DNA of 64,000 bases from Xiphydria camelus (taxonomy: Eukaryota > Arthropoda > Insecta > Hymenoptera > Xiphydriidae), in assembly GCA_963678675.1 (NCBI GenBank), contig OY783192.1, positions 11,461,393-11,525,392 of the forward strand, given 5' to 3'. Numbering within the stretch: the first letter of the stretch is position 1; the number at the start of each line of letters is the position of its first letter. Both the position numbers and the translations under genes were made by a program. Positions 22,916-33,329 of the stretch are shown here, in pieces. The notes beneath the pieces are model-generated. The model was given only the letters and a program-made list of their open reading frames with translations. It was not told the DNA's origin and did not search any database.

Positions 22916-23787
22916 GGGGCCATCCATATATTACGTAAAACATTTTTGGCCTCTTTTTGACCCCCCCTCCCCCCAGTGTAAGATACTGTAAGATTCCAGA
23001 TGACCCCCCCCCCCCCCTAAATCTTTCATGAGACGTAACTTTTTTAAGTCATTCTTGAGCTTGCCGTTTATACTGCTTTCAAATATCAGATGAATATTAG
23101 GAAGAGATTGACCAGATTGACTATATTTTGAGACGGTCCTGCTAAACAATAGCATCATACATAGTCAGAACGAGGATGCTGTACATAGGAGCTGTTTAAA
23201 TAGACTCTTCATTATTCGCTATTCTATAATCGTGTATCAACAGCGTCTTTTATCCGAGTGGAAGCCCAACACGATTGATGTAAAGCTTATAGTCTACTAC
23301 GGTATATTTCTTTATGCACTCCATCCTCGTTTTAACTCTTCCTATCAATGGAAAACATTAGAAAACATATATTCACTCTGTTCAAGTAACTTCATTTTTA
23401 AACTTCGTTTAATAAAATATATCCTCAGTAGAGACGTCCTGCTCCTCAACCCACTCGACGTCCTCCACTCCCGTTTCACTATCTCGAAAGATGCACATAA
23501 GCTCCCGATCTCGACACAATGCCACTCGTGCAGGTCGCCTCTTCTCTGCTTGATCCTGGGTTTTGCACATTCTTTTGTCTATTGTTATTACTGCTTTATT
23601 TGATGCAAAGTACAGCGCTTCTTTCAATATGTATATTGAGTCATTTGATAACATTTTAGGCTAGGAATTTCTCACGTAAGATGAGGTCTAGACCCCCCCT
23701 CCCCCCCTCCCCCATTGTAAGACACTATAAGAAATATTCACACCCCCCTTCCCCCTCAAACGTCTTACGTAATATATGGATGGCCCC
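22916..23787 (+). mobile_element. 872-bp element with GGGGCCATCC ends, TAA duplication (copy B)
   Basis: Same family as 14169-15026 but inverted. It starts GGGGCCATCCATATATTACG and is flanked by TAA at 22913-22915 and 23788-23790. The frame MYQQRLLSEWKPNTID… (23232-23603) is on the plus strand here, and the alternative frame …DKRMCKTQDQAEKRRPARVA… is on minus (23654-23409). Two copies conserved over nearly full length show a family that moved fairly recently. Confidence 0.85.
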
Positions 23788-24076
23788 TAAGATACGTATA
23801 CGTTTCGAAATGCCCTTTCTCGAGCGGGAGTTCCGAGTACTCGTAACTGGAAACGTACACGCTTGTTTTGCGAGTGCTTAACGCTTGGCAACGTTGTAGG
23901 ATGTACTAACAGTGGAATAAATATGGAGTAGATATTAAATTATCAGAAAATATTGGTTTACTTCTTATGACGTGCTTTTAGCGCGTAGTTTTGAATACTT
24001 TCTTATTACGTATCACACGATACACATATAAATACATTTCTATTAGTTTCCCTCGGATAGTTATAATATTTGATTA

Positions 24077-24965
24077 CACAGGCACGCAAAAAAAAGGTCT
24101 TGTTCCCAGAACCAGACCAGCATATCTTTATGTTTTTGGGGTCGCTGAATCCGAATCCGGTGTCCGTTTGTCTCCATCACGTCACATTTTTTTTTAATCT
24201 CAAAAAACCATCAATAGATCATGATTTTCAAAAAGTTAATGGACTTAAACCAAATTCGTTATAAGGGGTTTTTTGGGTCGCTGATCACGAATCTGAAATC
24301 GGATTTCAAAAATTCAAGATGGCGGATCCAATATGGCGGACGAGATTTTTGAAAATCGACGGATTCATGCCGAATTTGGTATAAGGAGGTTTTTTGGGTC
24401 GCTGATCATGAATCTGGTCAGATTTTAAAAATTCAAGATGGCGGATCCAATATGGAGGACAAGATTTTCGAAAATTTGGAATTTTTGTAAATATAACTTC
24501 ATATTCATCATTAGCGATCGGAAAAAAAACCCTATACCAAATTTAGCATGAATCCGTCGATTTTCGAAAATCTCCTCCTCCATGTTGGATCCGCCATCTT
24601 GAATTTTTTTAATCTGACTTCAGGTTCATGATCAGCGACCCAAAAAAAACCCCTTATACCAAATTCGGCATGAATCCGTCGATTTTCAAAAATCTCGTCC
24701 GCCATATTGGATCCGCCATTTTGCATTTTTGAAATCCTATTTCAGATTCGTGATCAGCGACCCAAAAAAACCCTATAGCGAATTTGGTTTAAGTCGATTA
24801 ACTTTTTGAAAATCATGATCTATTGATGGTTTTTTGAGATTTAAAAAAAATGTGACGTGATGGAGACAAACGGACACCGGATTCGGATTCAGCGACCCTA
24901 AAAATATAAAGATATACTGGTCTGGTTCCGGGAACAAGGCCTTTTTTTTTGTGTGTGTGCCTGTG
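24077..24965. mobile_element. 889-bp palindromic element, CACAGGCACGC ends, TTA duplication
   Basis: The left end CACAGGCACGCAAAAAAAAG is matched in inverse (with GTGTGTGTG slippage) at the right end. TTA flanks it at 24074-24076 and 24966-24968. Both halves carry 'gggtcgctgatcacgaatct' and 'caagatggcggatccaatat', subterminal phrases also found in the Transib-type elements of this window. The 3-bp duplication does not fit Transib, so this may be a different superfamily sharing sequence. No protein is encoded. Confidence 0.8.
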
Positions 24966-24968
24966 TTA

Positions 24969-25423
24969 TCCATCCAACTGTCCATTAACAACTTATTTTA
25001 AAAACATTCACATCTTAATAATTTAATCAAACTTTCTTTATAATTTCCTACTATTATATTTTTGTCGAAAAGATTTTATCCATTTTATTCTAAATTCTGT
25101 AAAAATAGGTGGAGTGACTTTGTTGCTTTATACACTATTGAATTTAAGTCTGATTAGATAATTTTTTAAGATATCTGCAAAAGTTCAAAATTTGTATGCG
25201 ATAACTTTTAAGCAGATAGAGCTATTTGCGTAAAACTCAGCCTTATTTACATAGCTTGGATATACAACGGAGTTTGAAAATTTTTCAAATTGCGCGAAAT
25301 TAATTACAGTTATGTGTCCAAAGTATACCACATTTATTAACCATCGGTTACTTGCGCAAAATACTGTCCATACTAAATCAAATGGAGTGGGCTACAATAG
25401 TAGCCCGCGCGAGCACTGCAGGG
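24969..25423. other. no gene recognised
   Basis: AT-rich spacer between two elements; no motif or repeat seen. Confidence 0.4.
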
Positions 25424-25427
25424 TTAA

Positions 25428-26153
25428 GGGGTTACGCCTAGTTGGTGGCCGGAAAAAAGACGTGATTTTATGAATTTTTTGGGGGGAAAATGATTGCAGG
25501 TTTCGAACTGTTTTTTTTGTTCATAGTAAAGGGTATATCTTTGACTGTTTCATAATTTTTTTATTGGAAAAAAGTCACAAATGTAGCAGATATAATGTAT
25601 TTCCCGGACCGCTGTTCAAAAAAGGCTTTCCGCGGTGACCACTGTAACTTCCACACCAATTATCTGACATCAAAAAACCAAATAAATTACGTTTTTGTAT
25701 CGTATTATCTAGTCCTTAATCGAAGGATTTGATAAAATATTAATTTTTGAAAAAATGGTCAGCGATCGAAAGTGAAAGTCTAAATTTCGGTGAAAAAATC
25801 ACTTCATTTTCCTTGATATAAAAAAAAATATGTATCGAAAAAAAATCCTTCGATTAAGGACTGCCTTTTGATATGAAAAAAAAGTATGCCAAATTTCAAG
25901 TAAATCGGTCCACTCGTTTTTGAGATATCGTGGTCACCGATTTTGAAAAAGCCGTTTCGAGAAAAACGCGTTAACTCCGTTATACTTGCGTCGCGCGACT
26001 CGTAGAACGTAACTGTAAAAACGGCCGTAACTCGCTCAAGTTCGAACGGATCGACTTGAAATTTTCAGAGAATATTTTTGAAAGGTTATACTTTAAGAAT
26101 CCGTCGAAAACGAAGAATCGATTTTTTCGAAAATTCTGACTAGGCGTAACCCC
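25428..26153. mobile_element. 726-bp non-autonomous element, TTAA target
   Basis: It begins GGGGTTACGCCTAGTTGG and ends with the inverse (last bases …ACTAGGCGTAACCCC). TTAA flanks it exactly at 25424-25427 and 26154-26157. The interior has short inverted phrases ('aatcgaaggatttgat', 'tccttcgattaaggac') but no coding capacity. Fits piggyBac or Kolobok type. Confidence 0.87.
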
Positions 26154-26157
26154 TTAA

Positions 26158-26951
26158 TGTAGAATATCTATCTTAGAATTATAATAAGTGACGCACACCA
26201 AATACAATATGTACATACTATAAGCACTCACAAAAGGAGGCCCTAACGCGAAACGCCGAATTTTCTTTTTATATGAATGTAAGAAACTGGAATAACAGTA
26301 TATGTATATGTATATATAATTATATAAACATTAAAATTTCTATAGTAAGGGAGTTATCATTTTTATTGCCTCCTCGAATTTTATAATATATATTATCGAT
26401 GTATGCAATACAACATGAAGAATTAAATTGTATGGAAACCTATTCATTTTTCAATTACAACTTATTATGTAATTCATAAAAAATAACAAACTTAGTTTAA
26501 GTAAGAATAGCGAATGAGTCCTAATGAATATTATCTCTATCTTATAATTAATACACCTTATTATAAAATCAATAGTCACGCAATCCAAATCCTTTATTGC
26601 ACTCTACGGCGAATAGTCCAGTCACTGAGGGATTTTGCCCTACAAAAGGTGGGGTAGTAGCAATTTTTTAATATGTTGTTAAGGTCAAGGTTAAGGTTAA
26701 GGTTGTTGCAAAAGTTAAAGAAGATAAAATTCCTCACATTTTTGTATCTTCGTTTTTTTATAAGTAATGTGTTTCGTGTTACAGCGGCGGAAAGATGAAC
26801 ATTTTTCCCAAAAAAATAGTAACACTCGCCATTTTTGTGATTTTTTTTAGTGTTTCTTGCTATTTATAATAATTGTATCCCTGATAGGCCTAATAGTCCA
26901 CAGCGTCGTGATCTTAGGTGGAAATGACGCTTGAGCTACGCGATTATATTA
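26158..26951. other. spacer; TAATAGTCCA motif 58 bp from a gene end
   Basis: AT-rich with a short GGTTAAGGTCAA-type repeat (26687-26712). 'TAATAGTCCA' at 26891-26900 matches the TAA duplication plus first bases of the element carrying PIN/CXC copy 3 (55063-55072). It lies just beyond the stop of copy 2, so it may be that copy's terminus. Another 'aatagtccag' lies at 26611-26620. Confidence 0.35.
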
Positions 26952-28160
26952 TTAGCGTTTGCCTTTCTTTGATGGTTTTGGTCGATTGGTGTTGACGTCT
27001 TGAGTATAATCTGTGTCCTGAATGTCATTATCATCGGTGCTTCTGAAAATACATTGTTTTTCCATGGGTAAATTTTGGTCATCTTCGTCCTCACTGTCGA
27101 TTCGAACCACCAGTACATTTTGGCATGATTGACCACTGCAGAAGCCACATACAACGGAGCACTTCAACCCAGCTTTCCTGCAACCACATGCTGCACCGCA
27201 TCCTTTTCGACAAGCGCATGAAATGAATTTCAATAAGGTGTCGGGTGCTGGTTGCTTTGTCATTGTGAGCGGAGCAAGTCCATTGCTATCAAGTTTCCAG
27301 CCCCAGTCTTCTGGCTTTTTCTCGATTCCATACCATTTTTGGACTTGGTGGTACGTCCTGAATGCATGATACCGCGCGGCGTCCTTCGTTAGTGGCAAAG
27401 AAGCAAGATTGGACTTACTTTTTGTGGTAGATTTAGCGATACATTGGTAGCGGATTTCTTCCATGTTGCCACCACACACAGCAACGAGAAAGCGTGCTCC
27501 AGCGTATGCGATGTGCTTTGGTGTTGCATTCTGATGTTTGAAGATGCTAATGTTGGTATAGAGTCCTGCTGTTTTCTGGAGAAGCGAACAAAATTTTACT
27601 TTTCCTTAGCTGAAGATTGACGATGTCGTGTCGCAGCCACTAAACGCATGGAGAAACAGAATGTTCTCAGCCACTTCTTCATGTTTTAAACTATTCGCGG
27701 AATATAGTTTTTCAGCAATTCTGCCTATTCCTAGTTTGCGGAGGTAGAGATGTTACTTTGAGATGGTGCTCTAATGCTATCAGCAAAACAAGAAGATCAA
27801 CGTCTTCACCAACTACGAAAGCAGCATCAAATTTTGAGCACAAGGAAATCGCTGTTCTTACAATCAACACATCAGTATCTTCTTCCGCCTGTTTAACAGT
27901 AATAGCAGCATGTTCCATTTTTTTTGTCAGCATTGAAATTAGATGGGTTTTATTATTTTCGTTGGCTAAAAATACTTCTTGGGAAACTTGAACCGACATT
28001 GTTTCATCGAAGAGAGCATCCGCAGACATATGCTTCTTCGATCGGCGTAGTCTTTCTGCGGCCTTGGTTTTCTTTTTGCCACCATCAATCGGATATCCAT
28101 CGAAAACAACGACTGCATGTGAACCGTAGTGACTTCGTACATATTGAAAGTTAAATGTAC
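26952..28160 (-). pseudogene. PIN-like/CXC repeated gene, copy 2 (5'-truncated)
   Basis: Read right to left. It begins abruptly near 28160 with YVRSHYGSHAVVVFDGYP, a frame change near 28030, then KQAEEDTDVLIVRTAISL and VVGEDVDLLVLLIALEHH (acidic residues of the nuclease-like core). A frame break and deletion near 27715 removes the expected HAF.GCDTTS context; a trace survives at 27630-27660. 27479-26952 encodes SNLASLPLTKDAA, TYHQVQKWYG…EDWGW, then PAPDTLLKFISCACRKGCGAACGCRKAGL and further CxxC pairs (CXC cluster). An acidic tail ends KPSKKGKR-stop at 26952. The N-terminal AGH…WSDM region of copy 1 is absent. Product unknown; same family as copies 1 and 3. Confidence 0.75.
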
Positions 28161-28255
28161 TTTCCTCTCTTTAATTTCATTCAAATAATTTCATGTGGTG
28201 TGTCCTATTGTGGAACACCGGATGGAACCCAATTGTGCAATAGGAAGCGCAGTGA

Positions 28256-28360
28256 GAACGGGGAGAAATTTGGGTGATGTGCATTATATGTCAATGCTGG
28301 GCGCATGAAGAATGTGCGGGAGCGGAAGCTGAAGTTTCAGTATGCGATTTTTGTAAATAA
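28256..28360 (+). pseudogene. C-terminal PHD-like zinc finger of a pogo/Jerky-type transposase
   Basis: The frame reads ERGEIWVMCIICQCWAHEECAG…VCDFCK-stop (28358-28360). The spacing C-x2-C…W-A-H-E-x-C…C-x2-C is the terminal zinc finger found after the DDE_1 domain in many insect pogo-type transposases. Only this ~34-residue tail survives; an in-frame stop lies just upstream. The DDE domain is not present nearby. Confidence 0.55.
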
Positions 28361-29146
28361 GTTTTTTGGCGTTTTTTTTAAATCTTTGTTGTGAATATAA
28401 TGTTTTGCTTCGTTACATTTAAGCTAAATTTCAAAATAAATATTTAGTTTTTTTAATGTTGTGTCGTTCAACCTATTTATTTGCTATTCTACTTTAGGCA
28501 CCTGGGTATTCCACATTAGGATACTGAAAATCTAGTAGTGCAAACTGTATCTTTTCGTAAAACATTGCCGTGCGCCGGGAGGGACAGTGGCGAAGAACTA
28601 GACCAGGTATAGAGCCTCTGGTGAACTTAATTCTTTATAGTACAGTCATTTTAGATTTTCTTCTCTAGATTAATCCTCGGTCGATGATTTATGGACCAAT
28701 CGAAAGGGGAAAATCTCGCGAACAATATTCCGATGAGGTGACATAAAGTAGGTAGCCGCGGAGTTGTTTATTTAACAAAAACGTTGCGAAATTTTGCTCT
28801 GACCAACTTTGGCGTAGCACCGTTCAATTTATACCCTTCAAAAAATTACCTTCTTGTAGAGCGCAAAATTCTCTACAAAATTGATGCGGGAGGTAACTCT
28901 CTAGGACGTGTCCTTTATTTTATATACATTTTTTAAGTTTCTTGAGGCAACTGCTCACGAGCAGAACAGCTGACTAGCCACGCCACGCTCCAAGACAGGG
29001 TGGCGCTACACGTGCGATGCTCAGAATTCAAATGGTAAACCCTCCATTACACGCCGCGCCGAGCGCTGAGCTGCCGTTTCAGAAATATTATTAAAGGAAG
29101 CATTTTTTTCCAAATTTTTCTAATAGTAAAAAATATACAGAATCAC
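28361..29146. other. no gene recognised
   Basis: Mixed-composition spacer. Nothing coding or repetitive stands out. Confidence 0.35.
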
Positions 29147-29340
29147 TTACAAGGGGAAGGCTCGACCCATGGGACACCGATTTGAACGGCGTTTTGGTTA
29201 AACGGTAGCCAAAAGGGTCACAAACAACTCCCTAAAGCGGTTGCTGCCAATGCGGTTTCGTTTATTTATAAACAGTATTTTAGTTTTTACGCTGCGGGCC
29301 GGGTGATAGTGGTCTGATTTTAAACGACAGTTTCCATAGC

Positions 29341-29413
29341 GGCGCGGTGGCGCAGTGGTTAAGGGTAAGTCTTACCATGCGGTGGACTCGCGCGGGTTCG
29401 ATTCTTGCTGCGG
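29341..29413 (+). repeat. tRNA-like sequence (SINE head or tRNA pseudogene), left arm
   Basis: 'tggcgcagtggtt' resembles a pol III A box and 'gggttcgattctt' a B box, about 40 bases apart, as in a tRNA gene. The acceptor ends do not pair convincingly and no CCA-type 3' context is clear, so I do not call a functional tRNA. The inverted copy in the other arm (31038-31103) is closer to tRNA length (one insertion fewer). Confidence 0.55.
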
Positions 29414-29686
29414 GCAGTTTTTTTTTCCGTTTTACTTATTTATATATTGCGAAATATTAATTTCTATTGCAGAGATATAAAAAAATGTGCTGAAAAAATT
29501 AACTTTAAAGAGGAAATGAAAATGGGAAAAATCATTCAAACGAAAAATATTTTCTAGTATTAAATGTTTTTGATTTATTCTTATTTCTATATATATAATA
29601 TATAATTTAATTATCGAAGGAAAAACGTGTTTTTTACATTCAATTATAGTTTATTATTTATACTTATACTAATTATACAAAAATAT

Positions 29687-30108
29687 TTAATCGCTTTTGT
29701 CGGTTTCTGACTCGGATGAAGACTCTGATGCGCTATGTTTACAATTTTTTGGGTGATACTTATCATAAAAATATGGAAGGCAAACATGTTTTTCGCACCA
29801 AGAACATTTAATAAAAGACACATTTGAACATTCACATTTCTTTTTTGCAAGAGTTAAGGGAAAACAAACCTCATTAACATTAACAAATAACGGCCGTCTA
29901 TCCGTGAGTTTTGACGCAAACCAAGCATATCTAATCATATCAGAAAAAATAGGAGCACTTAATTGGTGATGAACAATTGAGTGTATCTTTATGGCATCTT
30001 CGCGAGAGGAAATTTCCCGTTGGTCTTTTAACAAATCAGGCGCATTCTGCAGTCTTTTGATGAGATTTTTAACTTGACGATAAAAATATACATCACAAGG
30101 CTGGCAAA
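29687..30108 (-). pseudogene. C-terminal fragment of a DDE transposase-like protein (QPCD motif)
   Basis: The frame starts at about 30108 with CQPCDVYFYRQVKNLIKRLQ, then SSREDAIKIHSIVHHQLSAP and IRYAWFASKL. It ends in a Cys cluster (CECSN…FIKCSWCEKHVC…YH) and a Ser/Glu-rich tail. 'QPCD..F' followed by a basic helix recalls the 'QPLD' block near the last catalytic residue of DDE_1-type transposases, and the Cys/His tail looks zinc-binding. Upstream it is replaced by a (gag/gga)n run at 30107-30175. It lies at the centre of the palindromic element and may be what is left of that family's transposase. No catalytic triad is visible. Confidence 0.5.
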
Positions 30109-30175
30109 GAGGAAGAGGAGGCTGGCTGGAGGAGGAGAAGGAGAGGAGGAGGAGGAGCAGGAGGAGGAGGAGTAC
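30107..30175. repeat. GGA/GAG simple repeat
   Basis: Purine-rich (gga/gag)n tract with a few interruptions, directly abutting the transposase fragment. It generates spurious Ser/Pro-rich frames on the complementary strand. Confidence 0.8.
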
Positions 30176-30308
30176 ATTTTGGTGGAATCGAGAAGGAAGG
30201 AGAATTTTTCAGAAACCGGCAAAAACGATTAAATATTTTTGTATAATTAGTATAAGTATAAATAATAAATTATAATTCAATGTAAAAAACACATTTTTCT
30301 TTCGATAA

Positions 30309-30903
30309 CACAGGTTTACAAAAAAAAAGTCCGGACTATTTGACCGGACCATGGTATTCCGAGGTATTTTTGCGTCCTGAATCCGATCCCGAGGTCATCT
30401 GAGCCCCATCACGTCAGAAAAATGAGATTTGAAGGTCATTTAGAGGTTAAAATGACCATTTTTTAGAACTGGACCCGGGACAATTTCTCAAGCGACCTGT
30501 TGAGTTGGAGAGGGTAGCTGTTTAGGTCTTGAATACCTTCCAAACATTGGAATGGAGTCCTAAATCTCGACCAGGACTATCACAGAATCACTCCAGTGGA
30601 TAAAATGTTGCCATGATCGTTGTATCTCGCGGATTACGATCTCCCTGTCAAGGCATCCAATTCCGGCGATCCGTTCACTGTGACAGTGGACCCAGCACTG
30701 ACCCTAATGGCCTTAGAACCTTGGAGTCATGCTCTGGGTGCTGCTCAGGGCAGTCCCATTTCCTTATTTATTTATTTCGAAATCTCGTTTTTCTGACGTG
30801 ATGGGGCTCAAATGACCTCGGGATCGGATTCAGGACGCAAAAATACCTCGGAATACCATGGTCCGGTCAAATAGTCCGGACTTTTTTTTGTTGTAAACCT
30901 GTG
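30309..30903. mobile_element. 595-bp element, CACAGGTTTACAA ends, TAA duplication
   Basis: It starts CACAGGTTTACAAAAAAAAA and ends with the inverse. TAA flanks it at 30306-30308 and 30904-30906. Subterminal phrases 'ctgaatccgatcc' and 'gccccatcacgtcag' parallel 'ctgaatccgaatccg' and 'ctccatcacgtcac' in the 24077-24965 element, so they are one family. It is inserted in the right arm of the palindromic element; the equivalent left-arm sequence near 29600 is uninterrupted. Confidence 0.83.
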
Positions 30904-31037
30904 TAATTAAAAATTATAGGTATATTATATTTTCATTTCCTCTTTAAAATTAATTTTCTCAGCACATTTTTTTTATATCTGCAATAGAAATTACTATTTC
31001 ACAATATATAAATAAGTAAAACGGAAAAAAAACTGCC

Positions 31038-31103
31038 CGCAGCAAGAATCGAACCCGACTCCACCGCGTGGTAAGACACCCTTAACCACTGCGCTACCGC
31101 GCC
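31038..31103 (-). repeat. tRNA-like sequence, right arm (inverted copy)
   Basis: In reverse complement it reads 'gtagcgcagtggttaaggg' (A-box-like), then 'gtcgggttcgattcttgc' (B-box-like), colinear with 29341-29413. It is part of the palindrome arm, so the two copies arose together. Confidence 0.55.
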
Positions 31104-31448
31104 GCTGTGGAAACTGTCGTTTAAAATCAGACTACTATCGTCCGATCCGGCAGCGTAAAAACTAAAATACTATTTATAAATAAACGAAGCCACTTTGGCA
31201 GCAACCGCTTTAGGGGGTTGTTTGTGACCCTTTTGGCTACCGTTTAACCAAAACGCCGTTCAAATCGATGTCCCATGGGTCGAGCCCTCCCCTTGTTAGA
31301 ATCTAAAAACGGCGGCGCCGCGCTCATATATCGAGTAACGGGAAGATGTTTCCTATAAGGTAGATAAGTATTCATTAGGATTTTCAAGTCTATTTTTTTC
31401 AAACAAAAAATGGAAAATGGGCGCATTAGGTTACACTTACCCTATATA

Positions 31449-32100
31449 GCGGGGCAAGTGAAAATTCGGGTTTCAGATACCATTTAACTAAGCAAAAATA
31501 AGCATGCAGCAAGTGGAGGTAAGGTTTGCATTTTTTTTATTTATTAAAAAAAATTGTAGTTCACATAGAGTTGGTTTAATTAATGTTAAAATTATCGAAG
31601 GAGATGCTAAATTTAAAATTTCCTCGTTTGTCGAATGTGGGTTCTGATAAATGTAGGTAGATCTCATCTGAAGTTATAATTGATCTACAAGGTAAGTAAC
31701 AAATAAGTACACAGTTTTAATAAAAGGGGCAAGTGGAACTTAGCCTGGTGGAAGTGTAACCCATGATAGGTTCCACTTACCCCGGTGCGATTGTTATTAA
31801 TAATAATAACAATAAAAATTTAATTTATAGCTTTGTTGTCTAATGCATATTAAAATGTATAACCTTTTTTTTTGCTAATTATGGCTTCGTACTATTGAAA
31901 AATTGTAAGGCATACGTCAAAAACGAGTTTATTTAATCTTAAAAGCGTGGGTCGTATACACCCCACGCGGCCTGAACGGAAAGTCTTCAAAAATCGGTCC
32001 TGCACGGAACGTGTTAAGAGATGAAGCTCCAATGGGATGATCAGAACAAGTTGTTAAAAGGCTAGGTTCCACTTGCCCCAAATTTACACTTGCCCCGGTG
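31449..32100. mobile_element. 652-bp element with GGGGCAAGTG ends, TA target
   Basis: The ends GCGGGGCAAGTGAAAATT and AATTTACACTTGCCCCGGTG are imperfect inverted repeats. TA flanks it at 31447-31448 and 32101-32102. 'ggcaagtggaac' and its complement recur inside (31725-31790, 32065-32085), a cluster of likely transposase sites. Related 'acacttaccct' lies just outside at 31434-31444. Probably a mariner-type non-autonomous element. Confidence 0.7.
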
Positions 32101-32102
32101 TA

Positions 32103-33329
32103 CCTTAACAAATTGGTGGTGTAAAAAAACTTTATTATAAAACAATGAATACAATAACAATCTTTACAAATATTACAACAATGTAAATGTAATAATGGAG
32201 CACGTATTTTTCCGAAAACTGAGGGATGTAAACAGCGAGTTGCTCGTAGTCGCTTTTTCTCGGCATTTTAGTAGTGATATCTTTTTCAATCGTACGAGGA
32301 AACAGCATACGCACTCTCTCTCATCTAACAGTCGCGTCGCGCCCAGTTGCTACGTTGCGTATAGCAAATTTGTCTATAGTACGCGCATCTTGGCTAGCTC
32401 CAATAAATTTCAAAGCCTTACAACTGTGATCCATGACCGATTTTTTGCAGGTAGGATTATATCATCGTGTTTGCAATAAAACTATCTTTATTTTCATATA
32501 TAGTTTAATGGTAAGCAGATCGGTGCAAATTACTCATATCAGCTCACCTGTTTATACATTTAATTATTTATTTATTTATTGTTTTAAGGGTAGTCTTGAG
32601 CATATTTTATTAGCCAACCCATTCGCGATATATTCTGTGACGTTGCAAATTTGGCACGTCACAATGGGACACAATCCCTCACGTTGCGCCGCTGGTCCCG
32701 CCATCCCCAGAGCAGTAAATAGACGTACATAGAGCATCAATAATTAATTTTGTTATATTAGGAAAGGCCTATCCGATTACCGTATCAAAACCCGTTAAGC
32801 TAAAGACAGATTTACTAAGGCAACGAAGACGCTAGAGCTGGAGAACAAGGGGCTGCAACGAGCGCCAGATGCTGTGCGGCAAGGTGTCCACGACTTCCCT
32901 GCCAGGCGCAGGACTGGGACTTGCAGACGAGCAGCGTACCCGGCGAGGAACGTAACCTGTGTAGACAGGCACCCCGTTTCTTCGGCATGGATGGACCACT
33001 TGGAAGTTAGCTTCGTATCGGGATTCTCCGCGTGATCCCACAGTGGAATGTTTCGGAGGAATCTATGGAAGTTAACTTCGTATCGGGATCCTCCGCGCGA
33101 TCCCGCAGGGGAATGTTCTGGAGGGATTCGTCAAGTCGTCATCCGTGAGGGGATAGTTCCGAAGCCACGAGGAAATCCAGCGAGCTGCGCGCGCATCAGC
33201 ACCAACACAAGGAAGACAATAGTTTCTTCGATTGGCGATCTGCGGAACGGGCGCGCAGAGGCGATAAGAGCGTTGCGCATAGTAATCCGCGGGGGAAAAT
33301 CGATAACCAATTAGATCGCGTAAAGGGCT
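32103..33329. other. no gene; short direct repeats at 33000-33130
   Basis: 32100-32830 shows no motif. From about 33000 a ~68-bp unit ('ggaagttagcttcgtatcgg…cccacagtggaatgt') is repeated imperfectly in tandem ('ggaagttaacttcgtatcgg…cccgcaggggaatgt'). GC content rises from 32830 onward, leading into the LTR-like sequence. Confidence 0.4.

Larger units (their letters stand above)
29150..31295. mobile_element. 2.1-kb palindromic element, CAAGGGG ends, TTA duplication
   Basis: It begins CAAGGGGAAGGCTCGACCCA and ends with a near-inverse. TTA flanks it at 29147-29149 and 31296-31298. The arms are about 550 bp: 29150-29700, and 30215-31295 minus the 595-bp insertion at 30309-30903. Each arm contains a tRNA-like sequence. 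The centre holds a transposase-like C-terminal fragment (29687-30108, minus). The long arms suggest inverted duplication of one end of a larger element. Confidence 0.82.

Noticed and set aside
26687..26712. Telomere-like repeat (GGTTAAGGTCAA)
   Set aside because: Only a few degenerate units, not the insect TTAGG repeat, and interior to the sequence.
29341..29413. Functional tRNA gene
   Set aside because: A- and B-box-like motifs are present but acceptor pairing is poor, and the sequence is embedded in transposon arms in two inverted copies.
33040..33060. Extra Transib heptamer (CACAGTGG at about 33041)
   Set aside because: No inverted partner, 5-bp duplication or subterminal phrases nearby. 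Chance match inside a short tandem repeat.
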